Source: Flavobacteriales bacterium (GTDB lineage Bacteria > Bacteroidota > Bacteroidia > NS11-12g > UBA9320). Taken from it: DNA of 64,000 nucleotides. Below, piece after piece: positions 35,670 to 44,792 of the stretch. How positions within the stretch are numbered: the stretch's first letter is position 1; each line of letters opens with the position of its first letter. Location: positions 248,001 through 312,000 of the forward strand of contig JACJZV010000003.1 of assembly GCA_020635395.1 (NCBI GenBank). Reading direction: 5' to 3'. Made by a program: the position numbers and the translations under genes. The notes beneath the pieces were generated by a model that had not been told where the DNA came from, searched no databases, and saw nothing but the letters and a program-made list of their open reading frames with translations.

Positions 35670-35683
35670 ACGTTTTATGAGCC
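35661..35683 (+). terminator. Hairpin at the end of the toxin-antitoxin operon
   Basis: GGCTCATAAA and TTTATGAGCC form a perfect ten-base-pair stem around CGT, overlapping the toxin's last codons. The following CTATTGCTTTT is only moderately T-rich, so termination is likely but not certain. Confidence 0.6.
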
Positions 35684-35738
35684 CTATTGCTTTTCAAACG
35701 TCCTTTTCTTATTTGAGTTAAAGATACCCCACCTTCCT

Positions 35739-35746
35739 TACCTTTG
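35739..35746 (+). promoter_or_regulatory. -7 promoter element of menB
   Basis: TACCTTTG, a perfect TAnnTTTG match; TTTG lies 23 bases upstream (35712-35715). The menB ATG is 15 bases downstream. Confidence 0.6.
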
Positions 35747-35761
35747 CATAAAATATAAAAT

Positions 35762-36604
35762 ATGAACACCATCAACTGGCAAACAGCCAAAGAATACGAA
35801 GACATAACTTATAAAAAATGTAACGGCGTTGCTCGCATCGCTTTTAATCGCCCCAATGTTCGCAATGCATTTCGCCCCAAAACCACCTCCGAGCTTTTAG
35901 ATGCTTTTCATAATGCCCAGGAAGATACGAGGATTGGCGTGATTTTGTTGAGTGCAGAAGGTCCGAGTACGAAGGATGGAGTATATTCTTTTTGCAGTGG
36001 TGGAGACCAACGTGCCAGAGGTCATCAAGGCTATGTTGGGGAGGACAATTATCATCGGTTGAATATTTTGGATGTGCAACGTCTTATTAGGTTTATGCCA
36101 AAAGTAGTTATAGCCGTGGTGCCGGGTTGGGCCGTTGGCGGTGGACATAGCCTGCACGTGGTTTGTGACCTGACTTTGGCCAGTAAAGAACATGCCATTT
36201 TTAAACAAACAGATGCAGATGTAACGAGTTTCGATGGCGGTTACGGTTCTGCCTATTTGGCTAAATTGGTGGGACAGAAAAAAGCACGAGAAATTTTCTT
36301 TTTGGGCAGAAATTATTCGGCACAAGAAGCTTTTGAAATGGGTATGGTAAATGCAGTAATTCCACATGCCGAACTTGAAAACACCGCCTTTGAGTGGGCT
36401 CAGGAAATTTTGGCAAAATCTCCCACAAGTATAAAAATGCTAAAATTTGCCATGAACTTAACCGATGACGGCATGGTGGGACAACAGGTGTTTGCCGGTG
36501 AAGCTACCCGATTGGCCTATATGACTGACGAGGCAAAGGAAGGCCGTAATGCTTTTCTTGAAAAAAGGAAACCTGATTTCGGAAAAGACAAATGGATACC
36601 ATAA
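35762..36604 (+). CDS. menB: 1,4-dihydroxy-2-naphthoyl-CoA synthase
   Basis: A 280-residue crotonase-fold enzyme that closes the second ring in menaquinone synthesis from o-succinylbenzoyl-CoA. MenB-specific signatures are SFCSGGDQRARGHQGYVG (about 74-91), the VPGWAVGGGHSLHVVCDLTLAS block and the TDADVTSFDGGYGSAYLA stretch, which separate it from ordinary enoyl-CoA hydratases. The C-terminus EKRKPDFGKDKWIP is typical. Menaquinone is the usual respiratory quinone of Bacteroidota. No other men gene is nearby. It is convergent with the lipid kinase gene, with 6 bases between. Confidence 0.95.
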   Translation: MNTINWQTAKEYEDITYKKCNGVARIAFNRPNVRNAFRPKTTSELLDAFHNAQEDTRIGVILLSAEGPSTKDGVYSFCSGGDQRARGHQGYVGEDNYHRLNILDVQRLIRFMPKVVIAVVPGWAVGGGHSLHVVCDLTLASKEHAIFKQTDADVTSFDGGYGSAYLAKLVGQKKAREIFFLGRNYSAQEAFEMGMVNAVIPHAELENTAFEWAQEILAKSPTSIKMLKFAMNLTDDGMVGQQVFAGEATRLAYMTDEAKEGRNAFLEKRKPDFGKDKWIP

Positions 36605-36610
36605 AGTTGT

Positions 36611-37483
36611 TTAGCGAAACAGTTTTAATCCGGAAGGAATTATCGAAAAAGTTAATTGATTTTCAGCCTGTTGGCACTCTCCATCCAAATGAGTAAAAAG
36701 TGGTTCGTTAAGGGTAATTGTTGCCTCTTTTAAGCGGTATCTTTTTATGAGTTTATGATTCTTTTTTTGCAACAACGACCAAACAAAAGCAGGAATTTGA
36801 ATCATCTTTGGCTTCTTTAAAAATACAAAATCAAGCTCGCCGTCGGTATAGCTGGCATCGGGAGCTACAAAAAAATTATTGCCCCATTGTGTGCCATTTG
36901 CCACATCCAACATAAAAGCTGTTTCAACTGTTTCTGTTTCATCCAATTTTATTTCGAATTGCGTATTTTGAGCCTTATTGAATTCTTTTTTTACTGCCAA
37001 AATATACGAGAACAACCCTCTACGCTTTATTGTTGAAAATGTTTTAACCACTTGTCCGGCAAAGCCGATTCCGGCCACATTGCAAAACACTTTACCATTT
37101 AGCAACCCAAGATCCATGTATTCTATTTTGGCAGAATTTAATGCTTTTATGGCCTCTTGCGGATTCATTGAAATACCCAGTTCGCGTGCCAAACCATTTC
37201 CACTTCCCATCGGTATTATGCCCAATGCAACATTTGTCTTGCTCAACATAGAAGCCAACAAGTTTATTGTTCCATCACCACCTACGGCTATTACCACCTC
37301 TCCGTTCGATTCAATAAAATGATTGACCTTTCCCAAAAGTTCATCCGCTTTATTCCACCAAAATATATCAATCGAAAATATGGAGCTATCTAAATAGTTA
37401 TCAATTAGTTGTGGAATATTCTTTTTTGATTTTCCTCCAGAAATCGGATTAACGACAAAAAGAATTGAAGTTTTTGGACTCAT
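36611..37483 (-). CDS. Diacylglycerol/lipid kinase family protein (YegS/DgkB-like)
   Basis: 290 residues from the ATG at 37483; a longer frame to 37597 reads into the DUF4159 gene. It is a soluble DAGK catalytic-domain protein: the N-terminal ILFVVNPISGGK, the nucleotide loop AVGGDGTINLLA, PMGSGNGLAREL and a C-terminal beta-sandwich (DGELDFVFL, THLDGECQQ). It should phosphorylate a lipid hydroxyl such as diacylglycerol or a sphingoid base. It is the last gene of a four-gene run (MFS, rsmE, DUF4159, kinase) with 1-base overlap to DUF4159. Confidence 0.87.
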   Translation of the reverse strand: MSPKTSILFVVNPISGGKSKKNIPQLIDNYLDSSIFSIDIFWWNKADELLGKVNHFIESNGEVVIAVGGDGTINLLASMLSKTNVALGIIPMGSGNGLARELGISMNPQEAIKALNSAKIEYMDLGLLNGKVFCNVAGIGFAGQVVKTFSTIKRRGLFSYILAVKKEFNKAQNTQFEIKLDETETVETAFMLDVANGTQWGNNFFVAPDASYTDGELDFVFLKKPKMIQIPAFVWSLLQKKNHKLIKRYRLKEATITLNEPLFTHLDGECQQAENQLTFSIIPSGLKLFR

Positions 37484-38139
37484 TAATTTGTCAAGGCATA
37501 TTGCACCAAATTGGCTCCCATTTTTAGGGCTTTTTGGCGGGTTTCTTCCGAATCGCCATGTATGCCAAAATCTTCCCAACCATTGCCCAAATCGCACTCT
37601 ACGTCAAAAAAACACACCAATCTTCCTTGATAAATCAAGCCATATCCCTTTGGTGGTTTGCCATCGTGTTCGTGAATTTTTGGCAGGCCGTTCGGAAATT
37701 TAAACTTCTGACTATATAGTGTATGCGTAAACGGTAATTCAACAAAATCCAATTCGGGAAACACTTTTTTCATTTGTGGGCGAATGAATTTCTCCAGACC
37801 ATAGTTATCATCGATATGCAAAAAACCACCAGCTTCCAAGTATTTTCTCAAATTATCAGCTTCATTGTCTGAAAAAACCACGTTTCCATGACCTGTTAGA
37901 TAAATAAACGGATAATTATAAATATCTGAACTGCCCACTTCTACGGTTTGGTCGGCGGGGTCAATGCTGGTTTTTAGGTTTTCGTTGCAAAATTTTATTA
38001 GGTTTGGAAGAGCCGTCCGGTTGGCATACCAGTCTCCTCCCCCATTGTATTTTACTTTGGCTATTTGTATAGAATATCGCTGCGAAAACGATGTTCCCAC
38101 TAAAAAGATTAACAATACAATTGCAAAATTTCTGTTCAT
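37483..38139 (-). CDS. DUF4159 domain-containing secreted protein
   Basis: 218 residues with a signal peptide (MNRNFAIVLLIFLVGTSFSQ). The mature domain matches DUF4159: VKYNGGGDWYANRTALPNLIKF at the start, IYLTGHGNVVFSD, LRKYLEAGGFLHIDDNYGLE, and a GYGLIYQGRLVCFF block. This class I glutamine amidotransferase-like fold is also seen at the C-terminus of long Bacteroidota proteins linked to gliding or BatA systems. The role is unknown. It overlaps the kinase gene by one base. Confidence 0.85.
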   Translation of the reverse strand: MNRNFAIVLLIFLVGTSFSQRYSIQIAKVKYNGGGDWYANRTALPNLIKFCNENLKTSIDPADQTVEVGSSDIYNYPFIYLTGHGNVVFSDNEADNLRKYLEAGGFLHIDDNYGLEKFIRPQMKKVFPELDFVELPFTHTLYSQKFKFPNGLPKIHEHDGKPPKGYGLIYQGRLVCFFDVECDLGNGWEDFGIHGDSEETRQKALKMGANLVQYALTN

Positions 38140-38149
38140 TTTGAGTTTG

Positions 38150-38842
38150 CTAAATTAACGTAAAATGATTTATCAAAGTACATGCCACCACTGCTGCCGT
38201 TTCGGTTCTCAATCTCGAATTTCCGAGAGAAGTGGGCAGATAACCTCCGTTTATCAACCCTTTAATTTCAGTTTCTGAAAAATCTCCCTCAGGGCCTATT
38301 AAAATTGTGGTTTGTTTTTGTGAAATTATATTGCCGATAGTAGCTTTTTGACCTTCATAGCAATGTGCAACAAGTTTTATTTCTGAATCATCGGTTTTGA
38401 TAAAATCGTTTAGTTTTTGATCGGCCACTAACTCGGGCATCCACAAATTTCCGGATTGTTTTAAAGCCGAAATCGCCTTTTTTTCAATTCTACCCAAATT
38501 TAAACGGCTTCGTTCGCTGTTTTCGGTTTGGATAAAAGCAATTTTTTGCACACCAATTTCAACCATTTTCTCGGTCATCCACTCCATTCTATCCGCATTT
38601 TTTGTCGGAGAGACAGCCACCACACACGTAGATTTTTGAGATTGAAATTTGGTTTCTAAAATATCCAAACTCACTCTTTTTCCCGCGGTTTCAATGGCAC
38701 AAGTGTACCTGTTACCTTTTCCATCAATAACCCAAAGGCTTGTACCAATGGTCAATCTCATTACTTTGGTGCAATGTCGGCTTTCTTCTTCGTCAAGAAT
38801 AATTTTATCATTTTCGATATGTTGACTAAAGAAAGTGTGCAT
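38150..38842 (-). CDS. rsmE: 16S rRNA (uracil(1498)-N(3))-methyltransferase
   Basis: A 230-residue SPOUT-class methyltransferase. The N-terminal PUA-like part contains DEEESRHCTKVMRL. The C-terminal knot has TTILIGPEGDFSETEIKGLI and the SAM-site SLGNSRLRTETAAVVA motif. It methylates U1498 of 16S rRNA. It lies 3 bases after the MFS gene and 10 before the DUF4159 gene, in the same operon. Confidence 0.93.
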   Translation of the reverse strand: MHTFFSQHIENDKIILDEEESRHCTKVMRLTIGTSLWVIDGKGNRYTCAIETAGKRVSLDILETKFQSQKSTCVVAVSPTKNADRMEWMTEKMVEIGVQKIAFIQTENSERSRLNLGRIEKKAISALKQSGNLWMPELVADQKLNDFIKTDDSEIKLVAHCYEGQKATIGNIISQKQTTILIGPEGDFSETEIKGLINGGYLPTSLGNSRLRTETAAVVACTLINHFTLI

Positions 38843-38845
38843 AAA

Positions 38846-40153
38846 CTACAAAGCACTCAATTGCTTTTCGCTCTTTTCTGATTTCAACCAAAACAAACTT
38901 ATAAAACCAAACACAAAAATAGAGGCAAGTATGATAACCGCATTTCGCATTCCTCCAAAATTTCCAGTGGTATAGCCATATAAAAATGGGCCGATGATGA
39001 GGCCAATTTTTTCTAAAACATCATAAAAACTGAAATAGGAAGCATGGTCGGTGGTTTCGCTTGGCAGCATCTGCGAATACGTGGAGCGACTCATCGATTG
39101 TATTCCACCCATTACAAAACCAACAATGGCTGCCAGAATATAAAATTCTGAAGGCTCAGAGATATTGTATGCAATAAGGCAAACCACTATCCATATAAGA
39201 ACGGCAATTTTAATAACCCAAATATTGCCAATTTTTTTAGCAATTCGTGACATGACCATAGCACCCAAAACCGCCACCAACTGTATAAGAATTATACTGA
39301 CTATCAATCCGCTGGTATCCACTTCGCCGTTCACAACAGGCCAGTTTATTTCTTCTTCGGCAAAAACAACTGCCAGCAGCATTATGGTTTGAACTCCCAT
39401 ATTGTAGATGAAATAGGAGAATAGAAACCGTTTAACTTGCTTCAAATGTCGCAGCTCTTGCCACACTTTCTGTAATTCTTTAAAACCTTTAAAAATGTAT
39501 CCTGCCTCTTTTATTGGTTTTTTGTTATACACATTATGCGGTAGTCGGGCATAGGTTATTTGGGAGAAACCAGCCCACCACAGGCCAACAGCCACAAAGC
39601 CAAGTCGAGGAATAAGACCGCCTTGTTCTGGAAATGTTTTTATGGCAATTAGAATGGAAATTAATAATAAAATACTACCTATATAGCCCAGAGAAAATCC
39701 TTTGGCACTGATTTTATTGTGCATATCGGGTGTTGCAATTTCGGGCAAATAAGAGTTATAAAAAACCAAACTTCCCCAAAAACCAATGCTGGCCAAAAAA
39801 GGAGAAATTAAACTAAGTTCAAGATGATTTGGATTGAAAAAAAACAAGGTTACACACGATGCCGCACCCAAATAACAAAAAAACTGAAGGAATCTTTTTT
39901 TGCTTCCGGTGTAGTCGGCAATGCCGCTTAGCAGCGGCACCATGATGGTAACAACCAAAAATGAGGCAGAAAACACATACGAATAAAGCTCCATGTGTTC
40001 AAAATTTCGTCCCCAAAAATCTACTCTTTCGGGAGTCATTTTTCGATAAAACATCGGAAAAACAACAGAAGTAATAACCAAATTATAAACCGAATTTGCC
40101 CAATCGTAAAATGCCCAACCGTTTATAACTTTTGGATTGTTTTTTTCAAGCAT
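38846..40153 (-). CDS. MFS transporter, UMF1/Atg22-like
   Basis: A 435-residue inner-membrane protein with 12 predicted helices. The start NPKVINGWAFYDWANSVYNLVITS is diagnostic of the UMF1 family, as is the MVPLLSGIADYTGSKKRFL loop after helix 2; the second half has the RSTYSQMLPSETTDHASYFSFYD stretch. In fungi the related Atg22 exports amino acids from the vacuole; the bacterial substrate is unknown. It is the first gene of the four-gene operon ending at 36611. Confidence 0.85.
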   Translation of the reverse strand: MLEKNNPKVINGWAFYDWANSVYNLVITSVVFPMFYRKMTPERVDFWGRNFEHMELYSYVFSASFLVVTIMVPLLSGIADYTGSKKRFLQFFCYLGAASCVTLFFFNPNHLELSLISPFLASIGFWGSLVFYNSYLPEIATPDMHNKISAKGFSLGYIGSILLLISILIAIKTFPEQGGLIPRLGFVAVGLWWAGFSQITYARLPHNVYNKKPIKEAGYIFKGFKELQKVWQELRHLKQVKRFLFSYFIYNMGVQTIMLLAVVFAEEEINWPVVNGEVDTSGLIVSIILIQLVAVLGAMVMSRIAKKIGNIWVIKIAVLIWIVVCLIAYNISEPSEFYILAAIVGFVMGGIQSMSRSTYSQMLPSETTDHASYFSFYDVLEKIGLIIGPFLYGYTTGNFGGMRNAVIILASIFVFGFISLFWLKSEKSEKQLSAL

Positions 40154-40183
40154 ACGGCCTCGAAGTAACGAAAAAAAGAGAAA

Positions 40184-41410
40184 CTAAGCTGCTCTTTGCT
40201 GAAACTTGCTCAATTTCTTTTGAGCTGTGTCTATACTGATGGTTACTTTTTTAGATTTTTTATCAGATGGCGATTCGTACATATAGTCCAACAAAAGTGC
40301 CTCGCACATAGACCGAAGACCTCTTGCTCCTAACTTAAACTCCATGGCCTTGTCAACAATATATTCAACGACATTTTTATCAAAAACCAATTCTTTACCC
40401 TCCAATTCAAACAATTTTTCGTATTGTTTAATCAGGGCATTTTTAGGTTTTGTAAGAATTTCAATCAAAGCCTCTTTATCCAACGTATCCAAATGGGTAA
40501 GCACCGGAAGTCGGCCAATTATCTCAGGAATAAGCCCAAAACTTCTCAAATCAAGCGGCGATATATATTGCAAAATATTATCCCGATTGGAAGCCAATTG
40601 TTGGTCTTTTTGATTTTTAAATCCGACTTTGCTTGTTGCAATTCTTCGCTCAATTATTTTTTCTATCCCTTCAAAAGCACCGCCGCAGATAAACAGAATG
40701 TTGCTGGTATCAACGGCAATATATTTTTGATCAGGATGCTTTCTGCCACCTTGTGGTGGCACGTTGGTAATGGTTCCCTCCAACAATTTGAGCAAACCTT
40801 GCTGAACACCTTCTCCACTCACATCTCGAGTAATGCTTGGGTTATCGCTTTTGCGGCTTATTTTGTCCACCTCATCCAAATAAACAATACCCCGCTCGGC
40901 GGCCTCTACATTATAATCGGCAGCCTGTAGCAACCGCGTGATAATGCTTTCCACGTCCTCGCCCACATAGCCAGCTTCTGTTAAAACGGTGGCATCGGCA
41001 ATACAAAACGGAACGTTTAAAATTTTGGCTAATGTTTTAGCAATCAAGGTTTTGCCCGTTCCCGTTTGCCCAACCATCAAAATGTTTGATTTTTCAATCT
41101 CTACGCTGTTCGACTGAACATTTTTAAGATGAATCAACCTTTTGTAGTGATTATAAACCGCTACCGAAAGTACCTTTTTTGCCTCGTATTGACCAATGAC
41201 ATACTCATCAAGATATTCTTTTATCTCAATCGGTTTTTTAAGATCAATTTTAAATTCTGTTGATTTCTTTTTCTTTTTATCCCTACCACCACTCTCTTCC
41301 GAAACAATTTGATACCCTTGCATAATGCAATCATCGCATATATGTGCATCCACACCCGCAATTAGCATTTCAACCTCGCTTCGCTTTCTACCACAAAAAG
41401 AACACTCCAT
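40184..41410 (-). CDS. clpX: ATP-dependent Clp protease ATP-binding subunit ClpX
   Basis: A 408-residue AAA+ unfoldase that feeds proteins to ClpP. The N-terminal zinc finger has Cys3, Cys6, Cys25 and Cys28; Walker A is GQTGTGKT, Walker B IVYLDEVDKI, and the pore loop and sensor GARGLRSMCEALLLD block are present. The order tig-clpP-clpX on one strand is the classical arrangement. It starts 6 bases after the clpP stop. Confidence 0.97.
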   Translation of the reverse strand: MECSFCGRKRSEVEMLIAGVDAHICDDCIMQGYQIVSEESGGRDKKKKKSTEFKIDLKKPIEIKEYLDEYVIGQYEAKKVLSVAVYNHYKRLIHLKNVQSNSVEIEKSNILMVGQTGTGKTLIAKTLAKILNVPFCIADATVLTEAGYVGEDVESIITRLLQAADYNVEAAERGIVYLDEVDKISRKSDNPSITRDVSGEGVQQGLLKLLEGTITNVPPQGGRKHPDQKYIAVDTSNILFICGGAFEGIEKIIERRIATSKVGFKNQKDQQLASNRDNILQYISPLDLRSFGLIPEIIGRLPVLTHLDTLDKEALIEILTKPKNALIKQYEKLFELEGKELVFDKNVVEYIVDKAMEFKLGARGLRSMCEALLLDYMYESPSDKKSKKVTISIDTAQKKLSKFQQRAA

Positions 41411-41416
41411 GTAAGG

Positions 41417-42109
41417 CTATTTTTTTATTTTTTTTGCGTTTAATAAAATGTCGTCAACCATTCCATACGCTTTCGCTTCTTCGGCAGTCATCCAATAATC
41501 TCGGTCAGAATCTTCCGAAACTTTATCAAACTTTTGGCCCGAATGGTGAGCTATGATATCGTAAAGCTCCTTTTTTAGTTTTTTGATTTCGTTCACGGTA
41601 ATCTCCATATCACTGGCCTGTCCTTGAGCTCCGCCCAATGGCTGATGAATCATGGTTCGCGAGTGTTTTAGAGCAGTTCTTTTACCGGCAGCCCCGGCAC
41701 ACAACAAAACTGCGGCCATACTGGCTGCAATGCCTGTGCAGATGGTGGCAACATCTGAATTGATTATCTGCATGGTATCGTAAATACCCAACCCTGCATA
41801 CACCGAACCTCCCGGGCTATTTACGTAAATCTGAATGTCACGATTTGGATCATTCGAATCCAAAAACAACAACTGACCGATGATAATATTGGCCACCTGG
41901 TCGTTGATAGGCACCCCAAGAAAGATAATTCTATCCATCATCAATCTTGAAAAGATGTCCATAGAAGCCACATTCAACTGTCGTTCTTCAATAATGTTTG
42001 GTGTTAAACCAACAGGTGTATATACGCTTTGAATGTAATTATCAACGTGTAAACTATTGATACCTAAATGTTTCGTTGCGTATTTTTGAAATTCTTTACC
42101 GTAATCCAT
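41417..42109 (-). CDS. clpP: ATP-dependent Clp protease proteolytic subunit
   Basis: A 230-residue serine peptidase forming the 14-subunit proteolytic chamber. The catalytic triad is Ser130 (GIAASMAAV), His155 (TMIHQPLGG) and Asp204 (DSDRDYW), with the spacing of the E. coli enzyme. The N-terminal ~35 residues are longer than the E. coli mature form and may include a removable propeptide. It lies between tig and clpX. Confidence 0.97.
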   Translation of the reverse strand: MDYGKEFQKYATKHLGINSLHVDNYIQSVYTPVGLTPNIIEERQLNVASMDIFSRLMMDRIIFLGVPINDQVANIIIGQLLFLDSNDPNRDIQIYVNSPGGSVYAGLGIYDTMQIINSDVATICTGIAASMAAVLLCAGAAGKRTALKHSRTMIHQPLGGAQGQASDMEITVNEIKKLKKELYDIIAHHSGQKFDKVSEDSDRDYWMTAEEAKAYGMVDDILLNAKKIKK

Positions 42110-42138
42110 TGTTAAAAATATTGTCCAAAAATAACCAT

Positions 42139-43521
42139 TTAGTGATGATTATGTTCATGATTATGATGTTCAATCATTTTATAGAAATCATCTACCTGTA
42201 TATCTTTGGTTTCAATGGTAACCATACTTTTTATTTGCTGCATCACCTTTCGGTTAATGGCCATATCTCCCACTCTTCGCATAAAATCGCGGTCTTCTTT
42301 GTTCTTTTGCTCAAAGTATTTTATGGTTTCCATGTCCGGATTTGTAAGACCATATTGACGAAGTAGCTGCACGGTGTAGCCATAAGAAACATCGGCAATT
42401 TCTTCATTGCTTACCTCAAGTTTAAACTCGCTTACCAATTTTTCAGTAATCAATTGCGAGCGTAAATGTCCTGCCTCATGCTGATATTTTTCGTCGATGT
42501 TTTCGTCAGTATAGGTATCCGGATAGGTTTTAACCAACCATCTTTTCAAAAATGCGTCAGGCAGTGTCAATGAATGGTTGTCATGAATTAAATGCGAAAT
42601 GCTGTGTTCTAACTGATGCTCCGCCTCGCTGTTGTAGTAAGAAGCAATGTTTTCTTTGAGTTTTGTTTTAAACTCTTCTTCCGAACTTACGGCTCCTTCG
42701 CCAAACACCAAATCAAAAAGTTCTTGGTTTATTTCCGCTTTTTCAAAGCGTTTAACCTCGGTTATTTCAAACTTAAATGTTTTGTTGATGTCGTTTAATC
42801 CTTCTACAGGTAGCTCTAAGGTGCGGGCTAAAACCTTTTCATTGTCATTAAAAAATTTAAAAATATCCAGCTCTACCATGTCGCCAACTTTCTTTCCCAA
42901 CAATGATTTTTGGGTATCAGCATCCTTTACCAGTTCCAACAAAACCGTTGTTTCTTTTCCTTCAACACCGCCTTCTAAGGCTTCTCCATTGCTATCCAAC
43001 TCTGTCAGCAAACCTTTTACAGTGTCCTGATCGGTCTCGGTCATATCAATTTCCAACATTTTGCCATATCTACGTTGGTTGTTGTCCACCTCGGTGGCAA
43101 GTTCTTCGTCAGAAACCAAAATATTGTATCGAACTAATTTGTCTTTTGGTGTAAAGTTTAAATCAAACTTTGGTGCAAGTCCCAAATCAAAATACAGTTT
43201 AAAATTCTCCTGAGTTTCAAAATCAATTGGGGCTTGTTCATCGCTGGCTAGGGGCTGCCCCAACACATCGATGTTGTTTTCTTGCAAATAGTTGAACAAG
43301 GTATTGGTGGCAAGTTTATTAACTTCTTCCACCAAAATGGCGTTGCCCACCATCTTTTTAATCATACCCATAGGAGCCATGCCCGGACGAAATCCAGGAA
43401 TTTTGGCTTTGTTTCGGTATTTCTTCAATTCACTATCTACGCTTGGTTGATAGTCGTCTTTAGTTAGCTCAATGGTAAGCAATGCATTTAAAGCATCTTT
43501 CTCTTCAAATGTTACGTTCAC
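42139..43521 (-). CDS. tig: Trigger factor (ribosome-associated chaperone)
   Basis: 460 residues from a GTG at 43521 (MNVTFEEKDALNALLTIEL), the start that matches relatives; the frame stays open to 43611, but that part overlaps the tRNA gene. It has the ribosome-binding signature PGFRPGMAPMGMIKK at about 45-60, a central PPIase-like domain and a helical C-terminal domain ending in a His-rich tail (HHNHEHNHH). It helps newly made proteins to fold. It is followed by clpP and clpX, and the tRNA-Leu gene lies just upstream on the same strand. Confidence 0.93.
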   Translation of the reverse strand: MNVTFEEKDALNALLTIELTKDDYQPSVDSELKKYRNKAKIPGFRPGMAPMGMIKKMVGNAILVEEVNKLATNTLFNYLQENNIDVLGQPLASDEQAPIDFETQENFKLYFDLGLAPKFDLNFTPKDKLVRYNILVSDEELATEVDNNQRRYGKMLEIDMTETDQDTVKGLLTELDSNGEALEGGVEGKETTVLLELVKDADTQKSLLGKKVGDMVELDIFKFFNDNEKVLARTLELPVEGLNDINKTFKFEITEVKRFEKAEINQELFDLVFGEGAVSSEEEFKTKLKENIASYYNSEAEHQLEHSISHLIHDNHSLTLPDAFLKRWLVKTYPDTYTDENIDEKYQHEAGHLRSQLITEKLVSEFKLEVSNEEIADVSYGYTVQLLRQYGLTNPDMETIKYFEQKNKEDRDFMRRVGDMAINRKVMQQIKSMVTIETKDIQVDDFYKMIEHHNHEHNHH

Positions 43522-43572
43522 GCGTTTAAAAATTTTTAATGATGAAAAATAATCGTTGTTTAAGATAAAAAG

Positions 43573-43654
43573 TGCGGGCGAAAGGACTCGAACCTTCACA
43601 CCGCGAGGCACCAGATCCTAAGTCTGGCGTGTCTACCAATTTCACCACGCCCGC
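43573..43654 (-). tRNA. tRNA-Leu (anticodon UAG)
   Basis: 82 bases on the minus strand. The acceptor arms GCGGGCG and CGCCCGC pair; the anticodon stem is CCAGA/TCTGG with loop CTTAGGA, giving anticodon TAG (leucine CUA/CUG). A long variable arm (TGCCTCGCGGTGT), the T-loop GGTTCGAGTCC and discriminator A are consistent with a class II leucine tRNA. CCA is not encoded. It is probably transcribed with tig. Confidence 0.95.
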
Positions 43655-43678
43655 ATCTTTCCCTTTCAAAAAGGGCTG

Positions 43679-43686
43679 CAAAAGTA
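43679..43686 (-). promoter_or_regulatory. -7 promoter element of tRNA-Leu and tig
   Basis: TACTTTTG on the minus strand, a perfect TAnnTTTG match, 24 bases before the tRNA 5' end. No TTG stands at the -33 position. Confidence 0.55.
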
Positions 43687-43802
43687 AGAGTATTTTTGTG
43701 TTTTAAAAAAAATATTTTCTGATTGTTTTAGGTCTATTTTTGATGGCCAGGTTTGTAAAAAAGTTGGTTTTATTGCATTGAGAAGAGAAAAATAAATTCA
43801 AA

Positions 43803-43810
43803 TAATTTTG
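43803..43810 (+). promoter_or_regulatory. -7 promoter element of the Hint/GIY-YIG toxin gene
   Basis: TAATTTTG, a perfect TAnnTTTG match, with TTG 22 bases upstream (43778-43780). The ATG at 43830 follows 19 bases later. The presence of a promoter suggests that this short toxin gene is expressed as it stands. Confidence 0.45.
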
Positions 43811-43829
43811 GTTAACCATTCTTTCTTCA

Positions 43830-44774
43830 ATGTACAATAAATTTACACGTTTAAAGGATTATCAAAGAGCTATGGAATACACAGATTTGTTAAAAATACC
43901 GCCCCAAAAACCAATATGTTTTTTGGCTGGGACAATGGTAAAGTTGGAAAATGAGCAAAGACCCATCGAACAAATAAAAGTGGGCGACATGGTATATGCC
44001 TATGATTTTAAATTACAGAAAACGATTTTAAAACCTGTTATTGAAATATCAAATAACTTCTGCACCAAATACGTAGAATTATATCTGGCCAACGATGTAA
44101 TAAAAGTTACCGGTTCGCACCAATTTTGGTTGGTAGATGCCAATCAATGGATGGCCGCATCCGAATTAAAAACCAATATGAGCTTAATGAATCACAAGGG
44201 TCAAAAGATGAAAATTGAAAAAATTTGCATTAAAGAGCAAGAAGCCAAGACCTACAACTTTGAGGTTGCCGATGTTCATAATTATTTTGTTGGCAACAAT
44301 AACATACTTACACACAACGGAAAAAGCCTGAGCAAATCCAGCTTTAACTCGGAAGAATTGATTGAGGTGCGGTTTTATGAGTTAGATAATGCAAGCAAAG
44401 AGGCTCGTTACGTTGGTCAAACCACCAAACCGACCGTCGGTGCAAGGTATGATCAACACGTTTACGAAGTAAACCCCTACCAAGCAGATGGTGTAACACC
44501 AAAAAAATACAATGCTAAAAAGAAAGTATGGATGGATAAAATTAGAGGTATTTATGAACTTGAGATAAACGGCAAAATAGGGCCATTTAAAATGACACGC
44601 TTTGAAGCCGCCGTAACGGAGATGTATGAAATGAATAAACTTGGTGGAAAAAAAGGAGCAGAAACGTTGAATCGTATGAAAAATTTGGAAAACGGTCAAA
44701 ATCCTATAACCCAAAGAAAATTTGAATATTTTAAAAAGCACAAATCATTCAATCCATGTAGGTTTTATGTTTAA
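43830..44774 (+). CDS. Orphan polymorphic-toxin cassette: Hint domain plus GIY-YIG-like nuclease tip
   Basis: 314 residues without signal peptide or delivery domain. Residues 30-164 form a Hint (intein-like autoprocessing) domain: Cys30 in ICFLAGTMVKL, KVGDMVYAYD (50-59), the block-B-like VTGSHQFW (Thr94, His97) and the ending VHNYFVGNNNILTHNG (His162, Asn163). After it (165-314) lies a basic tip that resembles GIY-YIG nucleases: VRFYELD (180-186), ARYVGQTT (192-199), Arg206, His210 and RFEAAVTEM (Glu259/Glu264). In polymorphic toxins a Hint domain frees such a tip. An acidic gene follows 18 bases later. The lack of an N-terminal carrier suggests a displaced or truncated cassette. The GIY-YIG call is by pattern only. 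Confidence 0.72.
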   Translation: MYNKFTRLKDYQRAMEYTDLLKIPPQKPICFLAGTMVKLENEQRPIEQIKVGDMVYAYDFKLQKTILKPVIEISNNFCTKYVELYLANDVIKVTGSHQFWLVDANQWMAASELKTNMSLMNHKGQKMKIEKICIKEQEAKTYNFEVADVHNYFVGNNNILTHNGKSLSKSSFNSEELIEVRFYELDNASKEARYVGQTTKPTVGARYDQHVYEVNPYQADGVTPKKYNAKKKVWMDKIRGIYELEINGKIGPFKMTRFEAAVTEMYEMNKLGGKKGAETLNRMKNLENGQNPITQRKFEYFKKHKSFNPCRFYV

Positions 44775-44792
44775 CAATTAATCATTATAAAA

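Noticed and set aside
43830..44321. A splicing intein at the start of the toxin gene
   Set aside because: There is no host extein protein before the Cys, and the residue after the final Asn is Gly and not Cys/Ser/Thr, so a cleaving Hint domain is the better reading.
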